From the NCBI GenBank assembly GCA_964401455.1, contig CAYNYI010000137.1, positions 1 to 6,305 on the forward strand: 6,305 nucleotides of DNA, in the 5' to 3' direction. Source of the stretch: CAYNYI01 sp964401455. Lineage in GTDB: Bacteria; Fibrobacterota; OXYB2-FULL-49-7; CAYNYI01. Made by a program: the position numbers and the translations under genes. Numbering within the stretch: position 1 is the stretch's first letter; the number at the start of each line of letters is the position of its first letter. Positions 6,238-6,305 of this stretch are shown piece by piece. The notes beneath the pieces are model-generated. The model had not been told where the DNA came from, did no database searches, and saw nothing but the letters and a program-made list of their open reading frames with translations.

Positions 6238-6244
6238 AAGGAGG
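6238..6244 (+). promoter_or_regulatory. Near-perfect Shine-Dalgarno before ATG 6249
   Basis: AAGGAGG stands four bases before ATG 6249, a near-full match to the anti-Shine-Dalgarno and stronger than any ribosome binding site in the mre-lgt operon. It argues that ATG 6249 is a real start even though its frame closes quickly. Confidence 0.7.
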
Positions 6245-6248
6245 AAAT

Positions 6249-6275
6249 ATGGATAAAGCAACCTTTTTTCTGTAA
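6249..6275 (+). CDS. Eight-codon ORF (MDKATFFL), or the start of a frameshifted gene running off the window
   Basis: ATG 6249 follows a strong promoter and near-consensus Shine-Dalgarno but reaches TAA at 6273-6275 after eight codons. A run of six T (6264-6269) lies just before the stop. Moving to the -1 frame within that run gives an open reading to the window end, MDKATFF followed by SVNSEMLINPSS, so a one-base homopolymer deletion in a real gene would explain the early stop. Alternatives are a true leader peptide or small protein, or a real downstream start at ATG 6284, which is in the same -1 frame but has no good ribosome binding site. No function can be assigned from so little sequence. 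Confidence 0.35.
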   Translation: MDKATFFL

Positions 6276-6305
6276 ATTCCGAAATGCTCATTAATCCTTC
6301 CTCAA

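Noticed and set aside
5878..6305. CRISPR array, insertion sequence or riboswitch in the right-hand noncoding region
   Set aside because: No regularly spaced repeats, no terminal inverted repeats with a transposase, and no recognisable conserved aptamer core were found on reading.

Overview
This window is the distal part of a bacterial cell-elongation (Rod complex) operon followed by a tRNA gene and a short AT-rich intergenic stretch. In order on the + strand it holds: the C-terminal half of mreB (cut by the window start), mreC, mreD, mrdA (PBP2), rodA, lgt, tRNA-Lys(CTT), a strong intrinsic terminator, then about 360 bases with no convincing gene. At the far right edge, a well-formed promoter and a near-consensus ribosome binding site lead into an ATG whose frame closes after eight codons.

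The six protein genes are packed as one transcription unit. mreB-mreC are 10 bases apart, mreC/mreD and mreD/mrdA overlap by ATGA, mrdA-rodA are 1 base apart and rodA-lgt 15 bases apart. MreB filaments, MreC and MreD position and activate the RodA glycosyltransferase and PBP2 transpeptidase pair, which build lateral-wall peptidoglycan. Lgt, the first enzyme of lipoprotein maturation, rides at the end of the unit. No intrinsic terminator is visible between lgt and the tRNA, so the terminator after the tRNA probably ends both transcripts. A tRNA promoter candidate lies in the gap.

The organism is a Gram-negative-type, probably rod-shaped bacterium with moderate GC. The about 400-residue RodA with an extra hydrophobic middle section, the short MreD, the MreC type and the Lgt version with GCFLNGCCWG in its signature remind me most of the FCB group (Chlorobi/KSB1/Marinimicrobia/Gemmatimonadota-like lineages), with Desulfobacterota-type bacteria as the alternative. 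This is an impression from remembered family sequences, not a search result.

The core is ordinary housekeeping biology. The points most worth a second look are the Cys-rich putative zinc site in PBP2, the substitutions at key Lgt positions, and the tiny or frameshifted ORF behind the strong expression signals at the right edge. I see no evidence of a new defence, mobile or other exotic system.
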